Assembly (NCBI GenBank): GCA_905373295.1
Contig: CAJPSJ010000004.1
Coordinates: 1-19,306 of the forward strand
DNA: 19,306 nucleotides
Direction of reading: 5' to 3'
From: an uncultured Campylobacter sp.
GTDB lineage: Bacteria > Campylobacterota > Campylobacteria > Campylobacterales > Campylobacteraceae
Below, piece after piece: positions 1-7,529 of the stretch. Under the pieces are notes generated by a model. That model made no database searches, was not told the DNA's origin, and saw only the letters and a list, made by a program, of their open reading frames with translations. How positions within the stretch are numbered: the first letter of the stretch is position 1; every line of letters starts with the position of its first letter. The translations under genes were made by a program, and so were the position numbers.

Positions 1-203
1 CATGCGAGCGGAATTTTGCATGCAAACGCCGCACGTTTTACTTTAAATTTAGCGCGGCGGGCTTTAAAATTTTAAATTTACCGCCTCCGCACTCTGTTTA
101 TCGCAAGATCTGTGCCGCTCGCCAAACTTATATCCGCGAAGCAAATCTCGCGCCGAAATAAAATTTCATCTAGCTCGCAAAATACGCGGCGCATAAAATT
201 TTA
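1..203. other. Non-coding left edge, downstream of amiA
   Basis: I see no convincing gene here. It is the 3' side of the leftward operon, beyond the amiA stop. One rightward frame is open from position 3 to a TAA at 159-161 (52 codons) and enters from outside the window, but its composition does not look like a known protein and it may be chance. The stretch mixes GC-rich words with AT palindromes: ATAAAATTTTAT at 193-204 touches the amiA stop, and a larger hairpin lies at 56-85. The first 26 bases resemble one unit of the repeat inside folC. No clear intrinsic terminator (GC stem followed by a T run) is visible in the amiA direction. Confidence 0.5.
56..85. repeat. Hairpin-forming inverted repeat after amiA
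   Basis: GGCGG at 56-60 pairs with CCGCC at 81-85, enclosing the 14-nt perfect palindrome TTTAAAATTTTAAA at 63-76. The two stems are separated by small unpaired stretches (61-62 and 77-80). It lies about 120-150 nt beyond the amiA stop in the direction of that operon, so it could help end the transcript or protect the 3' end. There is no T tract after it on the minus strand, so calling it a terminator would go beyond the evidence. Confidence 0.3.
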
Positions 204-2042
204 TCACTTGTTTTTCTGAAAGTACGCATCCACGCCGTTTGCGATGCCTTGGGCGATGCGGTCTTGATAGGCGCTTTTGCCTAAATTTTTACCCTCCTGC
301 GGGTGCGTGATGTAGCCCATCTCCACGAGCACCGCGGGCATCGTAGCGCCCACCAGCACCCAAAACGGCGCCTCGCGCACGCCTCCGTCTCTGCTTGAGA
401 AGCTCTTTTTAACCGAGCTTAGCATATAGCTTTGAATATCGATGGCAAGCTTGTTTGAGGATATTATCTTCTCGCGATTTAAGAAATTTAAAAAGGTCTG
501 CTTTGAAAAGGTATTCATATCCTCCAAATCGCCCCTATTTTCGAGCGCGGCGGCGTTTTTACTGCGTTCGCTTCTAGCCGGGCTTAAAAAAAAGGTCTCC
601 ACACCGCTCATTTTAAGTGCTGAGCTAGCGTTAGGAGCGGCGTTTGCGTGGATCGAAATAAACATATCAGCATTTCTTTTAGCGGCGAAAGCGGTGCGCG
701 ACCTTAAATTTATAAACACGTCGGTGCTGCGCGTATAAAGCACCTTGTATCCGCGCTTGGTAAGCAGCGCACCGAGCTTTTTGGATGTGGCTAGCACGAC
801 ATTTTTTTCCTTTAGCCCGTTTCCGACCGCGCCAGAATCGCTGCCGCCGTGACCGGGGTCGATTACGATGAGCTTGCCCTTAGTGGATTTGTAAATTTTA
901 CCGGCGGCCACGGAGACCGATTTGGCGCCCCCTGATTCCTCTATCGTGCTGATTTGCGGCTCGCTATCTTGCTCGCGTTTGCGATTGCGCCCTGATTTTT
1001 GATCCTTATTTTTTTCTGCGCGCGCGGATTTTGCGGACTTGGAGCTTTCGACGGCGCTTAAAATCATTAAATTTTCGTCGATCTGCACGCTAGCGTTAAA
1101 TTTTTTCTCGTCGCTAAGCACGACGCGCACGGTCTTGTCGTTGTATTGCGAGACGCGCACATCGCTAACGAAGCTATCTTTAAACCGCGTTTTTTGTGAC
1201 TTTTGCCGCGCGCTAAAATCAATCACGAAGCGAAAATTATCGCTACTTGCGATCGTAAAATCTTTATAATCGCCGAGCTTTAGATCGCGGTTAAACTCAA
1301 GCACGATCTCATCCCCATCGCCGCGCAGCGATGCTAGAGCGAGTTTGGCATCGGGGGCGGATTTTTTTACGCTGCTTTTGCGAAGCTCAGAATCTAATCG
1401 CTCGGTCGCAGCACTATCCGCAGAATTATGCGCTTGCGAGGAATTGTTAGTTTCTACGGGATTTTCGCTTGAATCATAAGCCTCCGTATCGTCCGTAGAG
1501 TTTTTTGTGTTGTCTGCTCCGCGGGGCCTAGTGGAGCGTAAAAACTCCAAATCCTCGCTAGATAGTGAGCTTAGATCGGCTTCTTCTGGCGCGCGCGTCT
1601 TTTTAAGATTTTTGGAAGTGGAATTTTTTGAATTCTTAGAATTTTTGGAGGCGGAGGCTTTGGGGCTATGCGCTAAATTTGAAGCGTTTTTCTCGTCCGA
1701 GCTTTTGGAATTTTTTGCGTTTTCATCTTTGAGCTTTTTAGAATTCGTGCTGCTATCGCTTGCTTTGCCCTGTAATTTGGCTAGCGCAGATTCATAAGGC
1801 GAGGAGTCGAGTCCTAAATTTTTCGAGCTGTAAACCAGCCTCTTTAGCGCTTTGATGCGAACCTCTTTATCGGACGCGCCTTGGTAGAGCGATTTTAGCT
1901 CCTTGTGCAGCGAGCGCTTGTAATTTGGCGTAGCTACGATGAAATCCTTGTCGAATTTCGCAAAAAACACCTCGCTGGAAGCTCCAAATGCCAATACGCA
2001 GCTAAAAGCCGCGATTAGAAAAATTTTAACTATCTTCGCCAT
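204..2042 (-). CDS. amiA: N-acetylmuramoyl-L-alanine amidase (AmiA/AmiC type, AMIN + Amidase_3)
   Basis: This is a zinc amidase that cuts the bond between N-acetylmuramic acid and L-alanine in peptidoglycan, acting in the periplasm during daughter-cell separation. The 612-residue product starts with a signal peptide (about residues 1-21, hydrophobic core then AFGA-SS). A Ser/Asn/Lys-rich linker follows (about 91-225). Residues about 231-330 look like an AMIN domain, which targets amidases to the septum. The catalytic Amidase_3 domain spans about 390-608. Visible active-site residues are H398 (DPGHGG), E412 (KEKN) and H465 (SIHAN) as zinc ligands, and E574 (VEMGYITHP) as the catalytic glutamate. 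The start is ATG, overlapping the end of fabX by 17 nt. Its ribosome site is weak, so translation is probably coupled. It is the last gene of the leftward block; the stop is TGA. The C. jejuni counterpart would be Cj1269c (from memory). Confidence 0.93.
   Translation of the reverse strand: MAKIVKIFLIAAFSCVLAFGASSEVFFAKFDKDFIVATPNYKRSLHKELKSLYQGASDKEVRIKALKRLVYSSKNLGLDSSPYESALAKLQGKASDSSTNSKKLKDENAKNSKSSDEKNASNLAHSPKASASKNSKNSKNSTSKNLKKTRAPEEADLSSLSSEDLEFLRSTRPRGADNTKNSTDDTEAYDSSENPVETNNSSQAHNSADSAATERLDSELRKSSVKKSAPDAKLALASLRGDGDEIVLEFNRDLKLGDYKDFTIASSDNFRFVIDFSARQKSQKTRFKDSFVSDVRVSQYNDKTVRVVLSDEKKFNASVQIDENLMILSAVESSKSAKSARAEKNKDQKSGRNRKREQDSEPQISTIEESGGAKSVSVAAGKIYKSTKGKLIVIDPGHGGSDSGAVGNGLKEKNVVLATSKKLGALLTKRGYKVLYTRSTDVFINLRSRTAFAAKRNADMFISIHANAAPNASSALKMSGVETFFLSPARSERSKNAAALENRGDLEDMNTFSKQTFLNFLNREKIISSNKLAIDIQSYMLSSVKKSFSSRDGGVREAPFWVLVGATMPAVLVEMGYITHPQEGKNLGKSAYQDRIAQGIANGVDAYFQKNK
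1398..1772 (-). repeat. Low-complexity Ser/Asn/Lys linker within amiA
   Basis: This part of amiA encodes residues about 91-215, made mostly of S, N, K, D and E, with an internal tripeptide run of K-N-S units at residues 132-146 (9-nt repeats carrying AAGAATTC-like words). It lies before the AMIN domain and looks like a disordered spacer that lets the amidase reach through the periplasm. No domain is recognisable in it. Repetitive linkers of this kind tend to vary in length between strains. Confidence 0.7.
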
Positions 2043-3114
2043 TTACAAGTTTTTCTATCAATTCCTTCACGGATATTATTTCGTTTAATCGCCATCCGTT
2101 CGCACCCGTGAAAAACAGACCGCTTTGCGTTTTGCCCAGATATGCGTCGCTTAGGCGGTCTGCGATGCAGTATCCTACGGCGTTAGCGCCTTTGCCGCGC
2201 TCGCATGGGCTTACGCAGTTGCTGATACAGCGGATCTTAGGCGCCGTGCCTGCGGCGATCATATCTTGCAGATTGGTATGAATGCCGCGCGCGGGATAGC
2301 CTACGGGCGATTTTAGAAGCTCGATATCTTCTTTTTTGGCGTTAAGAAGCACCTGCTTAAATTCCTCCGCGGCGTCGCATTCAAAGGTGCCGATGAAGCG
2401 CGTACCCATCTGCACGCCATCCGCGCCCAAAGATTTCACGCGATCGATGTCGCTCTTATCCCAAATTCCGCCTGCGACAAATAGTGGGAAGCTGCCCCAT
2501 TGCGAGATTTCTGCTTTTACTTGCGGGATTAGATTATCCAGCGCAAACGCCGGATCGCCGCACTGCTCGTAGGTAAAGCCCTGATGTCCGCCGCTAAGAG
2601 GGCCTTCGAGCACTACGGCGTCCGGGATACGGTCATAGCGCTGCTTCCAGCGTTTGGCGATGATCTTAAGAGCCTTAGCGGAGGAGACGATAGGCACGAG
2701 TGCAACGTCCGGGAAATCGGCCGTAAATTCCGGCAGATTGGTAGGAAGCCCGGCGCCGCTAATGATGATGTCGATACCCGCCTCGCATGTGTTGCGCACG
2801 ATGCGCTCGTAGTCGTTCGCTGCGCACATTACGTTCATCCCTAAAGGTGCATTGCCGCAAATTTTACGGGCGTTTTGCACGATGGCAAAAAGCGCCTCTT
2901 TGCTATAAAAATTCTCGCTTTGATAGGGTCTGCCATCGAGCGATTTTTTGGCAAATTTAAGATTTTCGTAATAGCCGGTGCCGACCGAGCTAATGACGCC
3001 TAGACAGCCGTTTAGGCTGACATTGCCGGCTAGCTTGTCCCAGCTGATACCAAGTCCCATGCCGCCTTGAATTATCGGGTGCGCAATCTCGTGTTTGCCT
3101 ATTTTTATACTCAT
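2026..3114 (-). CDS. fabX: FabX-like flavin/Fe-S acyl-ACP dehydrogenase-isomerase (often labelled nitronate monooxygenase)
   Basis: This 362-residue TIM-barrel FMN enzyme belongs to the nitronate monooxygenase/FabK superfamily: HPIIQGGMG at residues 12-20, LEGPLSGGHQGF at 169-180, and VAGGIWDKSD with GADGVQMGTRF at about 213-240. Four cysteines, C296, C300, C304 and C316 (C-x3-C-x3-C-x11-C), sit near the C-terminus. From memory, this matches the [4Fe-4S] cluster of Helicobacter pylori FabX, which makes the double bond of unsaturated fatty acids by dehydrogenating and isomerising decanoyl-ACP. H177 in GGHQG is the likely catalytic histidine. Length fits FabX (about 363). The ATG start has a strong site (AAGGTGG, 4 nt spacing) and overlaps the tyrS stop by one base (TAATG). 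The FabX assignment is inferred from the cysteines and the lineage; a plain nitronate monooxygenase is the alternative. Confidence 0.82.
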   Translation of the reverse strand: MSIKIGKHEIAHPIIQGGMGLGISWDKLAGNVSLNGCLGVISSVGTGYYENLKFAKKSLDGRPYQSENFYSKEALFAIVQNARKICGNAPLGMNVMCAANDYERIVRNTCEAGIDIIISGAGLPTNLPEFTADFPDVALVPIVSSAKALKIIAKRWKQRYDRIPDAVVLEGPLSGGHQGFTYEQCGDPAFALDNLIPQVKAEISQWGSFPLFVAGGIWDKSDIDRVKSLGADGVQMGTRFIGTFECDAAEEFKQVLLNAKKEDIELLKSPVGYPARGIHTNLQDMIAAGTAPKIRCISNCVSPCERGKGANAVGYCIADRLSDAYLGKTQSGLFFTGANGWRLNEIISVKELIEKLVNGEDS

Positions 3115-4319
3115 TAATCCACCTTTAATTTAGCGAATTTCTTCTTTCCTACTTGGAGTGTATATTCGCCCGAGCTAAGCTGAAGCTGCTCGTCTAAAAT
3201 TTTATTTTGATCGATACTGACGGCGTTTGATTTTATCAGCCTGCGCGCATCCGAGCTAGAGACTGCGAGCTTGCAGCTGATGAGCGCCTTTACGATCCAT
3301 GCAGGCGAGCTTACGTGATATTCCTTGATCTCGCTAGGAAGCTCGCCGGCGCCGTGGACGCGGTCAAATTCCTGCTTAGCCTCAAAGGCGGTGTTTTCGT
3401 CATAAAATTGCGTGACGATCTCGGAGGCAAGCTCCTCTTTAACCGCCTTAGGATGGATCGAGCCATCCGCCACAAAGCCTTTTATTAGCTCAATATCTTC
3501 GCTGCTTTTTTGGCTTAGTAGATTATACCAATCCCACATTAACGCATCGCTGATACTCATCACCTTGCCGTACATATCATGAGGCGTATCGGTTACGCCG
3601 ATGTAGTTGCCTAAGCTCTTGCTCATCTTATTCGCGCCGTCGGTACCTACCAAAAGCGGCATCATCACGACACTTTGTTCTTTGCCGACATCATAAATTC
3701 TTTGTAGCTGGCGACCCATTAAAAGATTAAATTTCTGATCGGTGCCGCCGAATTCTATATCGCATTTCATGCAAACACTGTCGTATCCCTGCAGTAGCGG
3801 ATACATAAATTCGCTGATGCTGATCGGCTGCTCGGCCTTGTAGCGCTTCTCGAAGTCGTCGCGCTCGAGCATCCTGGCAACATTAAAAGTGCTTGATAGC
3901 TCGATCATACCGCTAGCACCCAGGCGGTTGGTCCATTCGGAGTTAAACATCACCTTAGTTTTTGCGGGATTTAGAATTTTAAAGACCTGCTGCTCGTAGG
4001 TTTTGGCGTTTTGAAGCACGACTTCGCGCGCTAGCTTTTTACGAGTCTCGCTCTTGCCCGTAGGGTCGCCGATTTGAGCGGTAAAATCGCCGATTAGAAA
4101 CTGCACGATCGCGCCGTGGTTTTGCAAAAATGCAAGTTTATTTAGCACGACGGCGTGACCTAGGTGCAGATCCGCAGCAGTGGGATCCATGCCGATTTTG
4201 ACGTAAAAGACCTCGCCGCTGTCGTAATAGCGCCTAATCAGTGCCTCAATCTGCTCTTCGCCGATGATCTCCGCGACGCCGCGCTTAAAATTTCCCATAA
4301 TGCCTTGAATGTCAGCCAT
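3114..4319 (-). CDS. tyrS: Tyrosyl-tRNA synthetase
   Basis: This class I aminoacyl-tRNA synthetase charges tRNA-Tyr in the cytoplasm. The 401-residue product has the HIGH motif as HLGH at residues 52-55 (after DPTAADL) and KMSKS at 231-235. The tyrosine pocket region includes GGTDQKFN (about 191-198). A C-terminal S4 RNA-binding domain spans about 340-398 (SSSDARRLIKSNAVSID). The KMSKS form rather than KFGKS, together with the length, fits the bacterial type 2 (TyrZ-like) family. The ATG is preceded by AAGGGAG with 5 nt spacing, a good ribosome site. It lies 14 nt downstream of spoT, and its stop shares a base with the fabX start, so the three genes are almost certainly cotranscribed. Confidence 0.97.
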   Translation of the reverse strand: MADIQGIMGNFKRGVAEIIGEEQIEALIRRYYDSGEVFYVKIGMDPTAADLHLGHAVVLNKLAFLQNHGAIVQFLIGDFTAQIGDPTGKSETRKKLAREVVLQNAKTYEQQVFKILNPAKTKVMFNSEWTNRLGASGMIELSSTFNVARMLERDDFEKRYKAEQPISISEFMYPLLQGYDSVCMKCDIEFGGTDQKFNLLMGRQLQRIYDVGKEQSVVMMPLLVGTDGANKMSKSLGNYIGVTDTPHDMYGKVMSISDALMWDWYNLLSQKSSEDIELIKGFVADGSIHPKAVKEELASEIVTQFYDENTAFEAKQEFDRVHGAGELPSEIKEYHVSSPAWIVKALISCKLAVSSSDARRLIKSNAVSIDQNKILDEQLQLSSGEYTLQVGKKKFAKLKVD

Positions 4320-4333
4320 TTGCTCTCCCTTAT

Positions 4334-6526
4334 TTAGTTTTTATATACGTCCGTAAGCGATACGAAATCCACGATTTTAAAGCGGTTTTTGAGTTTATCT
4401 TTAATCTCCGTGGAGTCTAAATTTTCGTTTAGCTCGATGATGATCTCAAAATAATCCGACGTCGTTTCACTATTTTCGTTGAGGCTTATCGACACTAGAT
4501 CGACCTCGAGCTTGACTAAATAGTTCAAAAACGTCGCCAGCGAGCCGCGCTTGTTTTCTAAATTTAATATGATCTTATAGCGGTGCGGCGCATTGCGCGT
4601 CCATTTTACGAAGATCATCTCATCGGTTTTGATTAGCTCGCTTGCACGTTCGCACAGCTTATGATGCACCGTCACGCCGTGTCCGTTGCGAAAGCCGATG
4701 ATGTCGTCGCCACGCTTTGGGTTGCAGCAGTAATCAAATTCAACCTCGTCGATTTTAAAATTTGAATACACCACGATGTTGTCAAATTTTTGCTTCTCGA
4801 TCTCATACTTGCTGCGAAATTTCATATTGAAAAATTTCTCTTTGAGTGGGTATTTTTTCAGCGCATTTACGACGTCTTTTAAAAATACCGAGTCATAGGC
4901 TGCTTTGCCGATCTTTTTGCTTAAATTTTCTTTTTCGAGCCAGCTTAGAATGCTCTCCTTGCTCGTCGTAAAGATCGCGCATAAAATTTTAATCGCTACT
5001 TCAAAATTTATATCTCTGATCTTTTGCTTGCAAAACGCCTTTATCGTTGCGCGCGCCTTGCCGGTTTTGACCGAGCTTAGCCAACTGCAGCGGTAGTGTG
5101 GCTCGCTTCCGGTGATGATATGAACGATATCTCCGTTTTTAAGCTCCGTTAATAGCGGCACCTTGACGCGGTTTATAAAGGCCTCGGTCGCTTTTAAGCC
5201 CACTTGAGAGTGTATCTCGTAGGCGTAATCAAGCGCCGTAGCGCCGCGCGGCAATGTAAAAATTCCGCCCTTGGGCGAATACACGGCGATATCCTCGACG
5301 TAGAGGCTGTCCTTGGCGTATTCGTAAAGATCCTCGGCGTTGGCGTCGTCCTCTTCCTGCATGCCGATGTCGTTTAGCCAATCAAGCTTCGGATTGATCG
5401 AGCCGCTATATTTATACTTCCAGTGTGCGGCGACGCCGAATTCTGCGGTGTTATGCATATCGAAGGTGCGGATCTGTACCTCTACGATCATACTTTCGTT
5501 AAAAACGGTCGTGTGGATCGTCTGATATCCGTTCTGCTTCGGTAGTGCGATGTAATCCTTAAAGCGCGATATGAGCGGATTAAATTTAGTATGGATGATG
5601 CCAAGAGCCAAGTAGCAATCCATCGGCTTTTGCACGATGATGCGGATAGCCAAAAGATCAAGCACCTCCTCGATCGAAATTCCTTTGCGCTGCATCTTTA
5701 AAAAGATCGAGTAGTAGTGCTTCATCCGCTTTTGGATCTCAAAGCTGCCCTCACTAAAGCCGTTTGAAAGCATATACTCCTTGATCTTTTCGCTAAATTT
5801 GCTCAAGCTCATCTGAAGCTGCTGCTTATGCTCCTCGACGTAATCGGCGATCGCCGCGTATTCTTTGGGCATGACGTATTTAAAGCTAAGATCCTCAAGC
5901 ACGTTTTTGATCGATGAAATTCCAAGCCTGTGCGCGATCGGCGCATAAACCAAAAGCGTCTCCTCGCCGATGCGTTTTTGTTTATCGGGGCGGAGTGCGT
6001 CTAGGGTTAGCATATTGTGCAGCCTATCGCAGAGCTTTACGACTAGGACGCGCTGATCGTTAATGGAGATCATCAGCATCCTGCGGAAGGTAAGCGCCGT
6101 GGTGCGAAGCTTAGCGTTACTATCGCCGGATGGGGCTAATTTATCCTCTCTGATGTTTACGATTTTAGTAAGCCCTTCTACGATTTTGGCTACTTCGTCG
6201 CCGAATCTTTGTCTAACCTGCTCGATGCTGTAATCTGTATCCTCTACTACGTCATGCAATAGCGCAGATATTACCATCGCGTCGTCTCCGCCCATAAAGG
6301 CTACGAAGCAGGCGACTAAAAGCGGGTGTATCGCATACGGCTCGCCGCTTTTGCGAAACTGCCCGTCGTGTTGCGCGATGCATAAATTTATAGCATCCAC
6401 TAGCAGTGGAGTGGGCTCTTTTAGATTATAAAGCAGCTGCTTGGCGCTTTGAATGTCTTTGGTATCGACGACATCGTCGATGAGACTTTCTAGGAAGTTA
6501 TCATTAATCCTTGTCAACGATTCCAT
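4334..6526 (-). CDS. spoT: Bifunctional (p)ppGpp synthetase/hydrolase (RelA/SpoT homologue)
   Basis: This enzyme makes and degrades the alarmone (p)ppGpp during nutrient stress. The 730-residue product has the full long-RSH layout. An HD hydrolase domain comes first (about 40-200), with H67 and the metal-binding H91-D92 followed by E95-D96 in LLHDVVEDT. The synthetase domain (about 235-365) has RFKDYIALPKQNGYQTIHT at 321-339 and EVQIRT at 349-354. A TGS domain lies at about 410-472, a conserved Cys-Cys/zinc-finger-like segment at about 598-625 (DYCCNPKRGDDI), and an ACT domain at about 650-728. The intact HD residues and the RFKD signature (not ExDD) both point to a bifunctional enzyme. Its ATG overlaps the end of rpoZ by 23 nt and has only a weak ribosome site, so translation is likely coupled to rpoZ. 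It is probably the only long RSH in the cell, as usual for this class. Confidence 0.96.
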   Translation of the reverse strand: MESLTRINDNFLESLIDDVVDTKDIQSAKQLLYNLKEPTPLLVDAINLCIAQHDGQFRKSGEPYAIHPLLVACFVAFMGGDDAMVISALLHDVVEDTDYSIEQVRQRFGDEVAKIVEGLTKIVNIREDKLAPSGDSNAKLRTTALTFRRMLMISINDQRVLVVKLCDRLHNMLTLDALRPDKQKRIGEETLLVYAPIAHRLGISSIKNVLEDLSFKYVMPKEYAAIADYVEEHKQQLQMSLSKFSEKIKEYMLSNGFSEGSFEIQKRMKHYYSIFLKMQRKGISIEEVLDLLAIRIIVQKPMDCYLALGIIHTKFNPLISRFKDYIALPKQNGYQTIHTTVFNESMIVEVQIRTFDMHNTAEFGVAAHWKYKYSGSINPKLDWLNDIGMQEEDDANAEDLYEYAKDSLYVEDIAVYSPKGGIFTLPRGATALDYAYEIHSQVGLKATEAFINRVKVPLLTELKNGDIVHIITGSEPHYRCSWLSSVKTGKARATIKAFCKQKIRDINFEVAIKILCAIFTTSKESILSWLEKENLSKKIGKAAYDSVFLKDVVNALKKYPLKEKFFNMKFRSKYEIEKQKFDNIVVYSNFKIDEVEFDYCCNPKRGDDIIGFRNGHGVTVHHKLCERASELIKTDEMIFVKWTRNAPHRYKIILNLENKRGSLATFLNYLVKLEVDLVSISLNENSETTSDYFEIIIELNENLDSTEIKDKLKNRFKIVDFVSLTDVYKN

Positions 6527-6722
6527 CTAATGCGATCTTACCTTCGGCTAGTTCCAAGATTGCTATATCGGCAAATTTCATCCTGCGAGTATCTACGTTC
6601 TCTATTAACGGCGGTTCGCCCGCAGCTAGCTGCTCGGCGCGTTTGCTTATCATCAAAGATAGCTTGTATCTGTCTCCGCCGGTTACTTTTAAGGCCTTAG
6701 CTACTATTTGTTCGGTTCTCAT
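6504..6722 (-). CDS. rpoZ: DNA-directed RNA polymerase omega subunit
   Basis: This small subunit helps fold and assemble the beta' subunit of RNA polymerase. The 72-residue product shows the omega pattern: MRTEQIVAKALKVTGGDRYKL at the N-terminus, then a helix with SKRAEQL, and a C-terminal ILELAEGKI segment. I chose the ATG at 6722 rather than the in-frame TTG directly before it (TTGATG), because the GGAG of the ribosome site lies 5 nt before the ATG and only 2 nt before the TTG. The gene lies 23 nt downstream of pyrH and overlaps spoT by 23 nt. The rpoZ-spoT pairing is also found in enterobacteria. Confidence 0.95.
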   Translation of the reverse strand: MRTEQIVAKALKVTGGDRYKLSLMISKRAEQLAAGEPPLIENVDTRRMKFADIAILELAEGKIALDGIVDKD

Positions 6723-6745
6723 CAATTCTCCTTAAATTTTAAATT

Positions 6746-7500
<755 letters not shown>

Positions 7501-7529
7501 CAAAAGTCGTTTAAAAATAACTTTTTAGG

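Noticed and set aside
3..161. Open frame entering from the left edge
   Set aside because: 52 codons without a start in the window, odd Cys/Arg/Lys-rich composition and no similarity I recognise; too weak to call a partial gene.
7502..7525. Inverted repeat AAAAGT/ACTTTT between lnt and pyrH as a terminator
   Set aside because: Only six, mostly A-T, pairs with a 12-nt loop; too unstable for an intrinsic terminator.
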